This document shows, in pieces, positions 1-7,836 of a stretch of 12,867 nt of DNA (its first letter is position 1; each line of letters starts with the position of its first letter). The stretch comes from Desulfurococcaceae archaeon UBA285. GTDB lineage: Archaea; Thermoproteota; Thermoprotei_A; Sulfolobales; Desulfurococcaceae. The stretch lies in NCBI GenBank assembly GCA_002495025.1, contig DADP01000040.1, positions 67,232 to 80,098 of the forward strand. Reading direction: 5' to 3'. The notes under the pieces are model-generated. The model was not told the DNA's origin, did no database searches, and was given only the letters and a program-made list of their open reading frames with translations. The position numbers and the translations under genes are program-made.

Positions 1-3000
1 ATGGTGATAATTATGGAGAATAGAGGAGTAAATAGACTGCTTATAGGAGTAATACTCGTATTAATTATTATTCTACAGTTATTTACAAGTATAAACTATG
101 CACAGAATTCTCTCTTTACACTAGTTAGTTATAGTTATAAATCATCATCTGGTTCAGAATACATTTATCCAGGTAGTAGAAACATTATAGTAACAGTAAA
201 TGTTTTATATAATGGTCCATCACCAATCACAATATCAGCAGGATGTATACAGCTACCAGAAGGCTTTACTATTACAAGAGGCTATAGTACATGCGCACCA
301 CCTCAGACACCAAATGGAACAACATATGAAACAGTTAATCAAGGAGATATAGTAGTATTTACATTCCACATAGACGTTGAAAACAATGTAGCTCCAGGTG
401 TTTATTTAGCTAGTTTAGCTATACAGTATAGAATGGAAAAAACAAGTGTTAGCGAGGAATTATATGGAATAATACTAATTGTATCGCAATACCCAGAACT
501 CGCACTCGAAGTAGTCGACTGGTATTGGAGTCCAGCTGGCTATCCAGGTAGTGAAAACGTATACCTATATATTACATTGAAAAACACTGGCAAAGCAGGG
601 ATTGTAGAAGCTTATGGTGCTACAACTCTAGATCCAAACGTGTTTACACCGTCAACAACTAGGTTTACAATAACAAACCTAGATAAAAACGATCTCATCA
701 CTATTACCCTAGGCCCCTTCTCAATAAACCCAGATGTAGACCCAGCTAAACCATACACTGTAAAACTAGAAGTAAACGCTACAATGAGAACAGATGATAA
801 TGTATCCTATGAAGCCAAGACCCAGCTAGTCTTTAATGTTTCACTAAACACTCCTCCACCACTAAATATTGAAATTGTAGATTATGGTTTTCAAACAATT
901 AAAACAACTAGTAATACTAAACTAGCACGATTCTACATCGTACTCGTCAATAAAGACTTTAAAAACATAAGGAGTATACATGCATATTTCACTATCAATT
1001 CAGAAAACGCGTATTTTGCAAATAACTCTCAGACAAGTCTGTATATATATAGTGGTTTAATTGAGTACAGTGGAGTCGTTTCACTATACTCCGACCCCAT
1101 TATACTAGTAAATAACTCAAGTATAGAGTTAACAGTTAAACTAGTATTATTTGGAGATGATAACGGTGCAGAGTTTTGGAGTACACTTGTCTATAATTTC
1201 ACAGTTAACCCGGTAGAACCAGTATTAAATATCAAAGTATCTAGAACATACTGGTCTGCTGGAGAAGTCTACCCCGGAAGTAGAGGAGCTGTTTTAAACA
1301 TTGTTATTGAAAACCATGATGTAGTAGATATTAGAGACGCTGTAGTCTCAATTCATCTACCAAGAGGCTTCCAGCCATCAATACAGTCAGCCAGCAATAT
1401 AGCTATTCCAAGAGGCTCGCTGACTACTGTTTCGTTTACAGGTATCTCTATCGACATCAATATTGCACCGGGCGAATACCCTGCAACTATAGTAATTGAG
1501 GGATTTGCCATTGACCCATCTACAACAACATACTTCTACTTCACTACCAAGTACACTACAAGTATAGTAGTGTCGAAACAGACATATGAACAAGGACTAA
1601 TACTAGTCGACTCTGGATGGTTAAACAACTGGCCGGTTTACCCCAACACCGAGAATGCAACACTCCAAGTAGTTCTTGGTAATAAATGGCCCTATAGACT
1701 ACACGCCATAGAAGTCAAACTACTACTACCACAAGGATTCCACGGTGAAAACCATGAAACCACTGTGTTTACATATATTCCAGGACCCATTAATCCACGC
1801 CAAGAAATCACTATTCAATTCACATTATCTATAGGAGATATCCAACCTGGAATCTACAATGCCGGTTTGAGGGTCTCCTATGTTCTCGAAGCTGGAATAA
1901 TAGATACACGTATCCAAGAGGAATTCAAAATACCAATATTGGTTAACAACCCACACAATAGTATAAAACCACTACTCGCTCAGTGGATAGGTAAGTCGCC
2001 AGAACCCCCCGAATACGGAGCCATATTAATGGTTGCATTTAGAAACGAGTTAAACCCTGTTTTAAAGGGCGCTGTATTAGAATTAGAACTCCCAGAGGGC
2101 TTTCTAGCTAGTGATACAAATACAACTCGTATTACAAGTATTGCATTAAACACCAATATACTACAACAACTACAATTACAACCCCCAGGAACCACGGGGC
2201 TAGTAATACCACCTCAATTAATCCAGCAACTACTCTCACAGACAATACAGCAAAGTGCAACGAGTGTATTCAACTATGGAGATGTGTTATACTTCTATTT
2301 AAAACTAAATGTTTTGACAAGCAGGAGAGGTGTTTTCGAGTTTAAAGGTTATTTAAACTATGTTGATCAATGGAATAATCCGAGGAGAATACCAGTAGCA
2401 TTTAATGTAAGCCTGCTTGGATCCACCAAGATAATTGAAGTTAACACACCAATATCTCTCAGAGTAGTTAATGGAACGAGCAGTCTAGAAATACACTTTG
2501 TAAACAAGGGGTCTGCACCACTATACAATGTATATGTTTATCTCGTTCCATATAGTGGGGTACTAATACCACAAGACTCTGTTAAATACATTGGTGAACT
2601 GCCTCCAGGAGAGCTCGTTAGAGTAAACTATACTTTAATCTATAATCCCATAGCAATTATGACTAGTGGTGTACAAGCATATCTTAGATATATGAGCGTG
2701 CCCTTCACTCTTACAATAGTATACCGAGATGTTTACGGATATGTAAACTACTACAATACCAGTCTCGCTGTTCTACTGGAACCATTTATAGAGCTTTCAG
2801 CTACAACTACAAAAGCAACTTTAACAGGAAATACACTGAGTATTTCGGGAATACTAGTCAATTATGGTATAGCAACAGCGAGAAGTATTGTTGCCAGAGC
2901 AGTATACAATGGAGTTTCCTCGGAGGCTTTAATTGGAGACCTAGATCCTGCCTCACAAACAGCTTTTAGAGTAGAGTTAAAAATCAACGAGTTTACTAGT

Positions 3001-3237
3001 ACAAGTGTCTTATTGAGCATTATCTATAGAGATGAATATGGAAGAATCAATGAATTAAACTATACTCTCCCAATTACAAGAGTAGAAGTCAATAACACTA
3101 CTACACAGCCTGTAGCAAGTACTAGTCAAGGTATTGAATACGGTATTGTAGTAGTATTCGTAGCTGTTTTCCTTGGATTAGTAGCGTTTTTACTACATAG
3201 GTATCTTAGAAAACACTCGCCTAAGACCATGACTTGA
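1..3237 (+). CDS. Large secreted, membrane-anchored CARDB/S-layer-like beta-domain protein
   Basis: This 1078-aa protein begins with a hydrophobic signal or anchor segment (about residues 11-33). It ends with an Asn/Thr-rich linker, a transmembrane helix (about 1045-1066) and a basic tail (HRYLRKHSPK). The long middle part therefore lies outside the cell, with the C-terminus inside. It is built of beta-sandwich-like repeats. A tyrosine-proline-Gly-Ser type motif recurs at residues 56, 181, 424 and 547 (YPGSRN, YPGSEN, YPGSRG, YPNTEN), each followed by a beta-rich stretch and often by a P-x-G-F turn (LPEGF, LPRGF, LPQGF, LPEGF). Many NxS/T sites suggest glycosylation. Such proteins (COG1361/CARDB/NPCBM-associated-like) sit beside MacB/FtsX permeases in crenarchaea, and the permease here starts 12 nt downstream, so the two are probably one operon. 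Their substrate is unknown. ATG at 1 or ATG at 13 could be the start; the upstream region is outside the window. Confidence 0.8.
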   Translation: MVIIMENRGVNRLLIGVILVLIIILQLFTSINYAQNSLFTLVSYSYKSSSGSEYIYPGSRNIIVTVNVLYNGPSPITISAGCIQLPEGFTITRGYSTCAPPQTPNGTTYETVNQGDIVVFTFHIDVENNVAPGVYLASLAIQYRMEKTSVSEELYGIILIVSQYPELALEVVDWYWSPAGYPGSENVYLYITLKNTGKAGIVEAYGATTLDPNVFTPSTTRFTITNLDKNDLITITLGPFSINPDVDPAKPYTVKLEVNATMRTDDNVSYEAKTQLVFNVSLNTPPPLNIEIVDYGFQTIKTTSNTKLARFYIVLVNKDFKNIRSIHAYFTINSENAYFANNSQTSLYIYSGLIEYSGVVSLYSDPIILVNNSSIELTVKLVLFGDDNGAEFWSTLVYNFTVNPVEPVLNIKVSRTYWSAGEVYPGSRGAVLNIVIENHDVVDIRDAVVSIHLPRGFQPSIQSASNIAIPRGSLTTVSFTGISIDINIAPGEYPATIVIEGFAIDPSTTTYFYFTTKYTTSIVVSKQTYEQGLILVDSGWLNNWPVYPNTENATLQVVLGNKWPYRLHAIEVKLLLPQGFHGENHETTVFTYIPGPINPRQEITIQFTLSIGDIQPGIYNAGLRVSYVLEAGIIDTRIQEEFKIPILVNNPHNSIKPLLAQWIGKSPEPPEYGAILMVAFRNELNPVLKGAVLELELPEGFLASDTNTTRITSIALNTNILQQLQLQPPGTTGLVIPPQLIQQLLSQTIQQSATSVFNYGDVLYFYLKLNVLTSRRGVFEFKGYLNYVDQWNNPRRIPVAFNVSLLGSTKIIEVNTPISLRVVNGTSSLEIHFVNKGSAPLYNVYVYLVPYSGVLIPQDSVKYIGELPPGELVRVNYTLIYNPIAIMTSGVQAYLRYMSVPFTLTIVYRDVYGYVNYYNTSLAVLLEPFIELSATTTKATLTGNTLSISGILVNYGIATARSIVARAVYNGVSSEALIGDLDPASQTAFRVELKINEFTSTSVLLSIIYRDEYGRINELNYTLPITRVEVNNTTTQPVASTSQGIEYGIVVVFVAVFLGLVAFLLHRYLRKHSPKTMT

Positions 3238-3249
3238 TGGTTGTAAACC

Positions 3250-4473
3250 ATGTTTCTACTATTCCTCATTGATATTTTTAGAATGGCTGTAAAAGTATTA
3301 ACAGAGAGAAAAACACGTGCAATACTCACTATTGCAGGTATCGCGCTAGGCCCATTTGCACTAGTAATGATATCGAGTGTAATAGATGGCTATGGAGACT
3401 ATATTGTCTCACAAGTACAGGGGCTTGGCCAGAACACTATTGTAGTGTTTCCAAGTGGAAACAATAAACTAACAGAAAACGATTTGAATAACATTAGATC
3501 TATACCTGGGGTTAAGAGGGCCGAGCCATTCTATTCTATTCAGGGACAGGTAAAAGTCGGCACGGAGACAAAAATAGTATTTATCTACGCCATTCCACCA
3601 GACCTGGTGTTTGAATCTATTAGTGGATTAGAGCTCGAGAAGGGATCTATACCATCTGAAACAGAGTATTTAAAGGCAATTATTGGCCATAAAATCGCGT
3701 ATACTGATGATGGAAGTGTAGCATATGATCTTGGAGATGTATTAACTATTACATATTTGAAATCTGTTAATGGTAGAAACGAAGTTAAAAGAGTCTCAGT
3801 GGTTGTAAATGGCGTAGTAAAAGAATTTGGAGGTGCATTTGTACTAAGTCCTGATTTAACAATTATACTACCACTAGAAGCCGGGCAGAGACTACTTGGA
3901 CTTAGCGATTGGAGTGGAATATACATACTAGCAGAGAATAGCAATGTAGTACAAGATATTGTTAGAGAAATACAGTCAAGATATAGAGGCGTCGTCGACG
4001 TAGTTTCATTTCAGAGTATAGCAAACGTCATTAACTCTGTTGTCGGTGCAGTCAACTTTATATCATTTGCTGCCTCACTATCATCCTTTGCAGTTGCAGT
4101 TGCGGGAGTTGCATCTACAATGATTACCTCTGTTATTGAGAGAACAAGGGAAATCGGAGTATTAAAAGCCCTCGGCTTTAGAGATAGAGAGGTCTTAATA
4201 ATGATTCTAGCAGAAAGCATAATTATGAGTATTATAGGCGGGGTTATTGGAATTACACTGGGAATGATTGGCTCACACATCCTAGCATCAACTGGTGTAA
4301 CAATTAGAGCTGGGCCACAGGCAGAAATAGTCATTAAAGCACCACCAAAAATCACTGTGTTTGGAATACTCAGAGCAACCATATTGACTTTAATGGTTGG
4401 AATAGCTGGAGGTGTGTTTCCAGCATACCGCGCCTCGAAGATACCACCAGCTGTAGCATTAAGATACGAGTAA
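3250..4473 (+). CDS. FtsX/MacB-type ABC transporter permease
   Basis: This 407-aa integral membrane protein has the MacB layout. One N-terminal membrane helix follows a short basic cytoplasmic patch (RMAVKVLTERKTRAILTIAG, residues 11-30). A large extracytoplasmic domain covers about 48-255, and three further helices lie between about 262 and 395. The FtsX-family signature is clear at 297-316 (ERTREIGVLKALGFRDREVL), and the protein ends in the family-typical PAYRASKIPPAVALRYE. Length and domain order match MacB-like permeases, which work as dimers with a separate ATPase and act mechanically on extracytoplasmic partners rather than moving small solutes through a channel. The upstream surface protein (12-nt gap) is the likely partner. 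No ATPase gene is present in the window; it may lie upstream of position 1. ATG 3250 fits the family N-terminus; ATG 3283 would remove part of it. Confidence 0.88.
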   Translation: MFLLFLIDIFRMAVKVLTERKTRAILTIAGIALGPFALVMISSVIDGYGDYIVSQVQGLGQNTIVVFPSGNNKLTENDLNNIRSIPGVKRAEPFYSIQGQVKVGTETKIVFIYAIPPDLVFESISGLELEKGSIPSETEYLKAIIGHKIAYTDDGSVAYDLGDVLTITYLKSVNGRNEVKRVSVVVNGVVKEFGGAFVLSPDLTIILPLEAGQRLLGLSDWSGIYILAENSNVVQDIVREIQSRYRGVVDVVSFQSIANVINSVVGAVNFISFAASLSSFAVAVAGVASTMITSVIERTREIGVLKALGFRDREVLIMILAESIIMSIIGGVIGITLGMIGSHILASTGVTIRAGPQAEIVIKAPPKITVFGILRATILTLMVGIAGGVFPAYRASKIPPAVALRYE

Positions 4474-4492
4474 AACACACTATATAACCATG

Positions 4493-4504
4493 ATTTTATT
4501 TTTC
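4493..4504 (+). terminator. T-rich transcription end after the permease gene
   Basis: A T-rich run (TTTTATTTTTC) lies about 20 nt after the permease stop codon and before the MATE promoter. Archaeal RNA polymerase commonly releases at oligo-U tracts without needing a hairpin. This is judged from base composition only. Confidence 0.4.
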
Positions 4505-4583
4505 AACTATGTTACAATACAGTATTGACCATGTTTAGCTCGAAAATCGACCACTAGTTAATAAGGTATTGTTTTATGTGTGG

Positions 4584-4620
4584 TTAAATATAGGATTTCG
4601 TGAAACTGCTTATTCCGGTG
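4584..4620 (+). promoter_or_regulatory. TATA box and Shine-Dalgarno site of the MATE gene
   Basis: A TATA-like TTAAATATA at 4584-4592 predicts a transcript start near 4614, about 26 nt downstream. GGTG at 4617-4620 then sits 6 nt before ATG 4627. This would put the upstream in-frame GTG at 4600 outside the transcript, so ATG 4627 is preferred. It is an inference from spacing. Confidence 0.5.
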
Positions 4621-4626
4621 GCTGAT

Positions 4627-6006
4627 ATGCAAAAACAGAGTGGGAAATGGGTTTTAGAAGAACCATTATTAAAGGTTGTATTGAAAATAGGCCTTCCAAT
4701 AGCGGCAATGCAGGTTTTAAGTGTTATCTATAATATTGTTGATCTCTTCTGGCTTGGAAGATATAGTAGTGAGGCAATAGCAGCTATCAATGCTTCTTGG
4801 CCTACATTTTTCCTAATAGTCTCTGTATTTGGAGGTTTATTTGGCGCTGGAAACGCACTAGTATCTCAATCGTGGGGTGCCGGTAGATACGATTACGCTG
4901 TGAAATCTACTTGTCAACTCATATCATTTGCTGTGGTTGCCGGTATTCCTGTTGCCTTAATTACAGCTCTGGTTTCACCATACCTCTTATTCTTTATAAC
5001 CAGTGATCCCGGCGTCTATAACACTGCTCTCCAATACATTAGAATAATAGCTATTGGACTGCCCTTTTTCGGTGTATTTGGAGCAATTCAATCGGGTTTT
5101 ATATCAATTGGTAGGAGTAGTTTAATTATGAAGTTTATGGTTTTAAGTAATCTCTTAAACATGATTTTAGACCCCATATTCATATTTGGATGGTATGGAC
5201 TACCAGAAATGGGTGCTAGTGGAGCAGCACTTGCAACCATTCTAAGCCAGGCAGTAGCATCACTACTAGCACTATTATTCTTCCTGGAAAAGGGGTTAGA
5301 TGGATATAGACCCCATTGGAGCTACTTCAAACCAGATTTAGAAGTATATAGGAAAATACTGAGTATTGGACTACCACTATCGGGATCCAGCTTCGCCGAG
5401 GCCTCTGGCTTCTACGTACTCGCTGGAATAATAGGGTCTATGGGTACAAAGACCCTTTCAGCCTGGGGTATTGGTGACAGGCCCTTTAGTATTATATCGA
5501 TAATTGATGCCGGGCTACTAGCTGCATGTACTACTATTGTGGGTCAGAGTATTGGAGCTGGCGACTACGAGAGAGCTCGTGAAACAGTGAAAAAGATACT
5601 TTTATGGATGGTGATTATAACTAGCTTGATGGTAACGCCAATGATTTTATTTAGAAGAGAAATAGCAAGTATTTTCTCACCACTAGACGCCGAGGTCGCT
5701 TATTATGCATCAGAGTTTATGTTGTATATGGGTCCATCACTAATAACTCTAGCAGTACTATTTGTAGCAAATTCTGTTGCTAATGGAAGTGGGCATACAA
5801 AACCATTAATGATTCTATCTATGTTGAGATTATGGGTTCTTAGAAATCTACTAGCATACCTCCTGGGCCCCGGCCCATTGAATCTAGGTGTGCGTGGGTT
5901 ATGGATTGGAATGGGTCTTAGTAATATAGTAACTGGGTTGGTTGCACTAGCGTGGATTTTCTCGTATAGATGGCTTAAACCAGTTATCAATATTGAAAAC
6001 AGGTAG
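4627..6006 (+). CDS. MATE family multidrug/cation efflux transporter
   Basis: This is a cytoplasmic-membrane protein with about twelve hydrophobic helices arranged as two homologous halves, the MATE (multi-antimicrobial extrusion) architecture. These proteins export cationic or metabolic compounds in exchange for H+ or Na+. Family hallmarks include the N-terminal LKIGLPIAAMQVLSVIYNIV segment with the following DLFWLGR, the ISIGRSS loop after the fourth helix region, NMILDPIFIFG in the first half, and VGQSIGAGDYERA opening the second half. The length (459 aa from this start, 468 from GTG 4600) is normal for the family. ATG 4627 is chosen because GGTG lies 6 nt upstream, the TATA box places the transcript start between the two candidates, and the conserved GLP then falls at the usual distance of about 23 residues from the N-terminus. 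The gene has its own promoter and does not overlap its neighbours. The substrate cannot be told from sequence. Confidence 0.9.
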   Translation: MQKQSGKWVLEEPLLKVVLKIGLPIAAMQVLSVIYNIVDLFWLGRYSSEAIAAINASWPTFFLIVSVFGGLFGAGNALVSQSWGAGRYDYAVKSTCQLISFAVVAGIPVALITALVSPYLLFFITSDPGVYNTALQYIRIIAIGLPFFGVFGAIQSGFISIGRSSLIMKFMVLSNLLNMILDPIFIFGWYGLPEMGASGAALATILSQAVASLLALLFFLEKGLDGYRPHWSYFKPDLEVYRKILSIGLPLSGSSFAEASGFYVLAGIIGSMGTKTLSAWGIGDRPFSIISIIDAGLLAACTTIVGQSIGAGDYERARETVKKILLWMVIITSLMVTPMILFRREIASIFSPLDAEVAYYASEFMLYMGPSLITLAVLFVANSVANGSGHTKPLMILSMLRLWVLRNLLAYLLGPGPLNLGVRGLWIGMGLSNIVTGLVALAWIFSYRWLKPVINIENR

Positions 6007-6024
6007 AGTGATATTCTTGGAGAT

Positions 6025-6672
6025 CTATGACTTGAATTTTGACCTATAAATCTCTCTTATTTTCTCCAGCGAATCTAATGGTACTGTATAGTATTTTAAA
6101 CCAGTTGCCCTCGCCAATATGTATATCTGAGCTACTCTTTCAACTAGTTCTAGTATTTCCAGGGCTTCATCCAGGTTCCTACCACAAGCTACAACGCCAT
6201 GGTTTGCCAGTATAACAGCACTTCTATCTCTCAAAGCCTCTACAGCATTTCGAGCTAGTTCAATTGTGCCAAAGGGGGCGTATTCAGCTACTCTTATTTC
6301 ACCACCAGTATACAACACCATTTCTTCTATTACTGGTGGTAGTGGTTCTCTGAGTACAGCTAGTACGCTAGAGTATACTGGGTGGGCGTGTACAACCGCG
6401 TTGAAGTAGTCGTATGCCCTATATATCTCTAGGTGTAAATTCACCTCTACTGTTGGTTTACGTATTCCCTCTAAGACCTCTCCATTCATATTGATTAAAA
6501 CAATGTCTTCTGGCTTCAATTCCGACTTTACTACTCCACTAGGAGTAATCAATACCCTCTCTCTATCTACACGTATACTTACATTACCAGATCTACCGTG
6601 ATTCAATCCCTTTTCATCCATATACCTCATTGCATCAACAATCTTCTTTTTCAACTCAATGAGAAGCTCCAA
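6025..6672 (-). CDS. Class II (Zn-dependent) aldolase, L-fuculose-phosphate aldolase-like
   Basis: This 215-aa protein of the class II aldolase/adducin family matches the length and layout of L-fuculose-1-phosphate aldolase, which reversibly splits a ketose phosphate into dihydroxyacetone phosphate and an aldehyde. The zinc site is intact: His95 and His97 in HAHP and His158 in ANHGVV. The catalytic acid is probably Glu76, in PTVEVNLH. Phosphate-binding loops are present as GRSGN (26-30) and ITPSG (42-46). The family also contains ribulose-phosphate 4-epimerases and methylthioribulose-phosphate dehydratases, so the exact substrate is open. The Glu at the FucA catalytic position and the short C-terminus favour an aldolase. 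The start is TTG 6672, which gives the same distance to the conserved GNVS as in bacterial FucA; GGAG lies just upstream. The gene is convergent with the MATE gene (18-nt gap) and divergent from the small membrane-anchored protein gene. Confidence 0.85.
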   Translation of the reverse strand: MELLIELKKKIVDAMRYMDEKGLNHGRSGNVSIRVDRERVLITPSGVVKSELKPEDIVLINMNGEVLEGIRKPTVEVNLHLEIYRAYDYFNAVVHAHPVYSSVLAVLREPLPPVIEEMVLYTGGEIRVAEYAPFGTIELARNAVEALRDRSAVILANHGVVACGRNLDEALEILELVERVAQIYILARATGLKYYTVPLDSLEKIREIYRSKFKS

Positions 6673-6789
6673 ATCTCCAACCCATATATACTGATTACTA
6701 CTATCTAATATATTCTACACCAATGCATCCTCCTTGGAGAAATGAGTATTTAAAGAGGAATATGCCTTTTCAAGCCTGAGGTGTAAGTA
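6673..6789. promoter_or_regulatory. Divergent promoter region between aldolase and surface-protein genes
   Basis: On the minus strand an AT box at 6707-6715 (AATATATTA) predicts a start near 6685 for the aldolase, giving a short leader with GGTTGGAG. On the plus strand TTTAAA at 6749-6754 predicts a start near 6777. The following GAGGTG at 6778-6783 lies 6 nt before TTG 6790, the strongest Shine-Dalgarno match in the window. Positions were read by eye. Confidence 0.5.
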
Positions 6790-7437
6790 TTGAGTACAAC
6801 TAGGTATTTACTATATAGTGTAACCCTGCTACTCTTGTTTTCTATATTGACTACTCCAAGTATTATAGTTGGTAATACTACACCAGTGTATAAACCAGGA
6901 GACTACTTTGTCTACAGTGTTGTCTTCGAAGAGACTATTCAGGGAGAGTATTGTAGAGTAGAGTTTAAGTATAGACTAGATATTACGAGAGTCGAATACC
7001 CTGTAGTAGAGTATAATGCTTCATACATAGATGTAAAGTCGAGTGGGACTTGTCCTAGTAGTCTTCCAACGGGTAAATATTCATATGTAGCTAGAGTAGA
7101 CTTATACCCTAATTCCACGGAGAGCGACATATTTCTCGTTAATCCATCTTATAGTGGAGAATACAAAAATACAACTATGGGCGAGCTAGCCACCGGTACT
7201 CTTGTATTGAATTATAATAGTGGAGTTTTAACGAGTGGCTCTATACACATAGATGCCGGCTATATTGGTGATCAATCAATTAAAATAGAACTAGTGGAAT
7301 CGAGTATTAAAGGGCTTGTCAACCGAGGAGAATCTATTAATCCACTACTATGGATTACTACAGTGATAATAGTATTAGTAGTAGTCATAGGAGTGTATTT
7401 CTTACACGCAAGAAAAGAGAATACTCAAACTAGTTGA
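6790..7437 (+). CDS. Small secreted protein with C-terminal membrane anchor, unrecognised
   Basis: I do not recognise this 215-aa protein. Residues 1-28 form a signal peptide (a short basic patch, then a long leucine-rich core, then GNTT). About 155 residues of beta-prone, Tyr/Ser/Thr-rich extracytoplasmic sequence follow, then one transmembrane helix (about 187-206) and a short charged tail (HARKENTQTS). The expected topology is outside-facing with the C-terminus in the cytoplasm. Two cysteines, Cys55 and Cys88, could form a disulfide. Several NxS/T sites are present. The start is TTG 6790, supported by a full GAGGTG 6 nt upstream and a TATA box at the right distance. The size and anchor recall binding or assembly factors of the archaeal cell surface, but no family motif is visible. 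The GC-rich hairpin block follows 11 nt after the stop. Confidence 0.75.
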   Translation: MSTTRYLLYSVTLLLLFSILTTPSIIVGNTTPVYKPGDYFVYSVVFEETIQGEYCRVEFKYRLDITRVEYPVVEYNASYIDVKSSGTCPSSLPTGKYSYVARVDLYPNSTESDIFLVNPSYSGEYKNTTMGELATGTLVLNYNSGVLTSGSIHIDAGYIGDQSIKIELVESSIKGLVNRGESINPLLWITTVIIVLVVVIGVYFLHARKENTQTS

Positions 7438-7448
7438 TTTTAACCGTT

Positions 7449-7643
7449 TGTCCCTAGAGGGTCATTCTTTATTGTTTTAGGGTTTTTAGGGTCGCCTCTA
7501 GGGACTTCCACCTCGTCCACAGGGCTTTAGTTATCTCTGTGGAGTCATGGGCGGCCTTCGTCCCGAACGGCACACGGGACACATCTACGAGAGGTTGCCC
7601 CGCGGGGCTTGGAGCACTGTTCCCATCACCCCACAGTCTCCAA
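7449..7643. ncRNA. GC-rich multi-hairpin block: candidate structured RNA or TnpB-element RNA remnant
   Basis: In AT-rich DNA this block is strongly GC-rich and packed with paired segments. (A) 7450-7460 pairs perfectly with 7495-7505 (11 bp). (B) 7517-7522 CCACAG pairs with 7537-7542 CTGTGG. (C) 7560-7565 GTCCCG pairs with 7575-7580 CGGGAC. (D) 7597-7608 is a 12-nt palindrome, GCCCCGCGGGGC. (E) 7609-7614 plus 7616-7620 pairs with 7633-7643 (11 bp, one bulged C). High GC in an AT-rich hyperthermophile is a known mark of structured RNA. The strand is uncertain. On the minus strand an AT box at 7671-7680 would start a transcript near 7648, just before stem E; on the plus strand a T5 run at 7677-7681 could end one. 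It does not match the SRP RNA or RNase P RNA core motifs that I know. A 65-codon minus frame (7469-7666) crosses it; its codon use is unlike the neighbours. Confidence 0.6.
7450..7505. repeat. 11-bp perfect inverted repeat (stem A) with a tandem repeat in its loop
   Basis: GTCCCTAGAGG at 7450-7460 is the exact reverse complement of CCTCTAGGGAC at 7495-7505. The 34-nt loop holds two tandem copies of a 9-nt unit (minus-strand ACCCTAAAA). The left arm can also form a small local hairpin (CCCT-AG-AGGG, 7452-7461), so the two folds compete. Confidence 0.75.
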
Positions 7644-7836
7644 TACCCACATAAAACCCCACACAACCCTAATAAATTTTTCAGCCCCTAGGTCTAAGCT
7701 TCTATAATTATGGCTCTCCAAGTATTTTTAATTGTAGTTTAAAAGAGAAATTACTGCTAGTGGTTTTTCCTTTACCTCAATGTAGATTCAAAACTAATAT
7801 ATACGGTATATATCTATTTATTTATGGTGTTGGTCA
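7644..7836 (+). promoter_or_regulatory. AT-rich spacer with serine kinase promoter
   Basis: Together with the hairpin block this completes the 399-bp gap between genes. A TATA-like ATATATAC at 7797-7804 predicts a transcript start near 7826. GGTG at 7826-7829 lies 7 nt before the TTG start at 7837. A second AT box (TTTAAAAG, near 7739) could be an alternative promoter. On the minus strand ATAATTATA near 7705 and AAATTTATTA at 7671-7680 could serve the hairpin RNA. Nothing else is evident here. Confidence 0.45.

Noticed and set aside
4011..4478. 155-aa minus-strand frame
   Set aside because: Antisense to the FtsX signature region of the permease; a shadow with skewed composition.
7449..7643. 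SRP RNA or RNase P RNA
   Set aside because: The conserved SRP S-domain sequence and the RNase P core sequences are not visible on either strand. A GGTGGAAGTCC on the minus strand resembles the RNase P CR-I region but lies near the wrong end.
7469..7666. 65-codon minus-strand frame as an ordinary protein gene
   Set aside because: It overlies the GC-rich hairpin block, uses GC-rich codons unlike its neighbours, starts with TTG without a ribosome site, and shows no hydrophobic core. It is better explained by RNA structure or as the tail of a lost TnpB.
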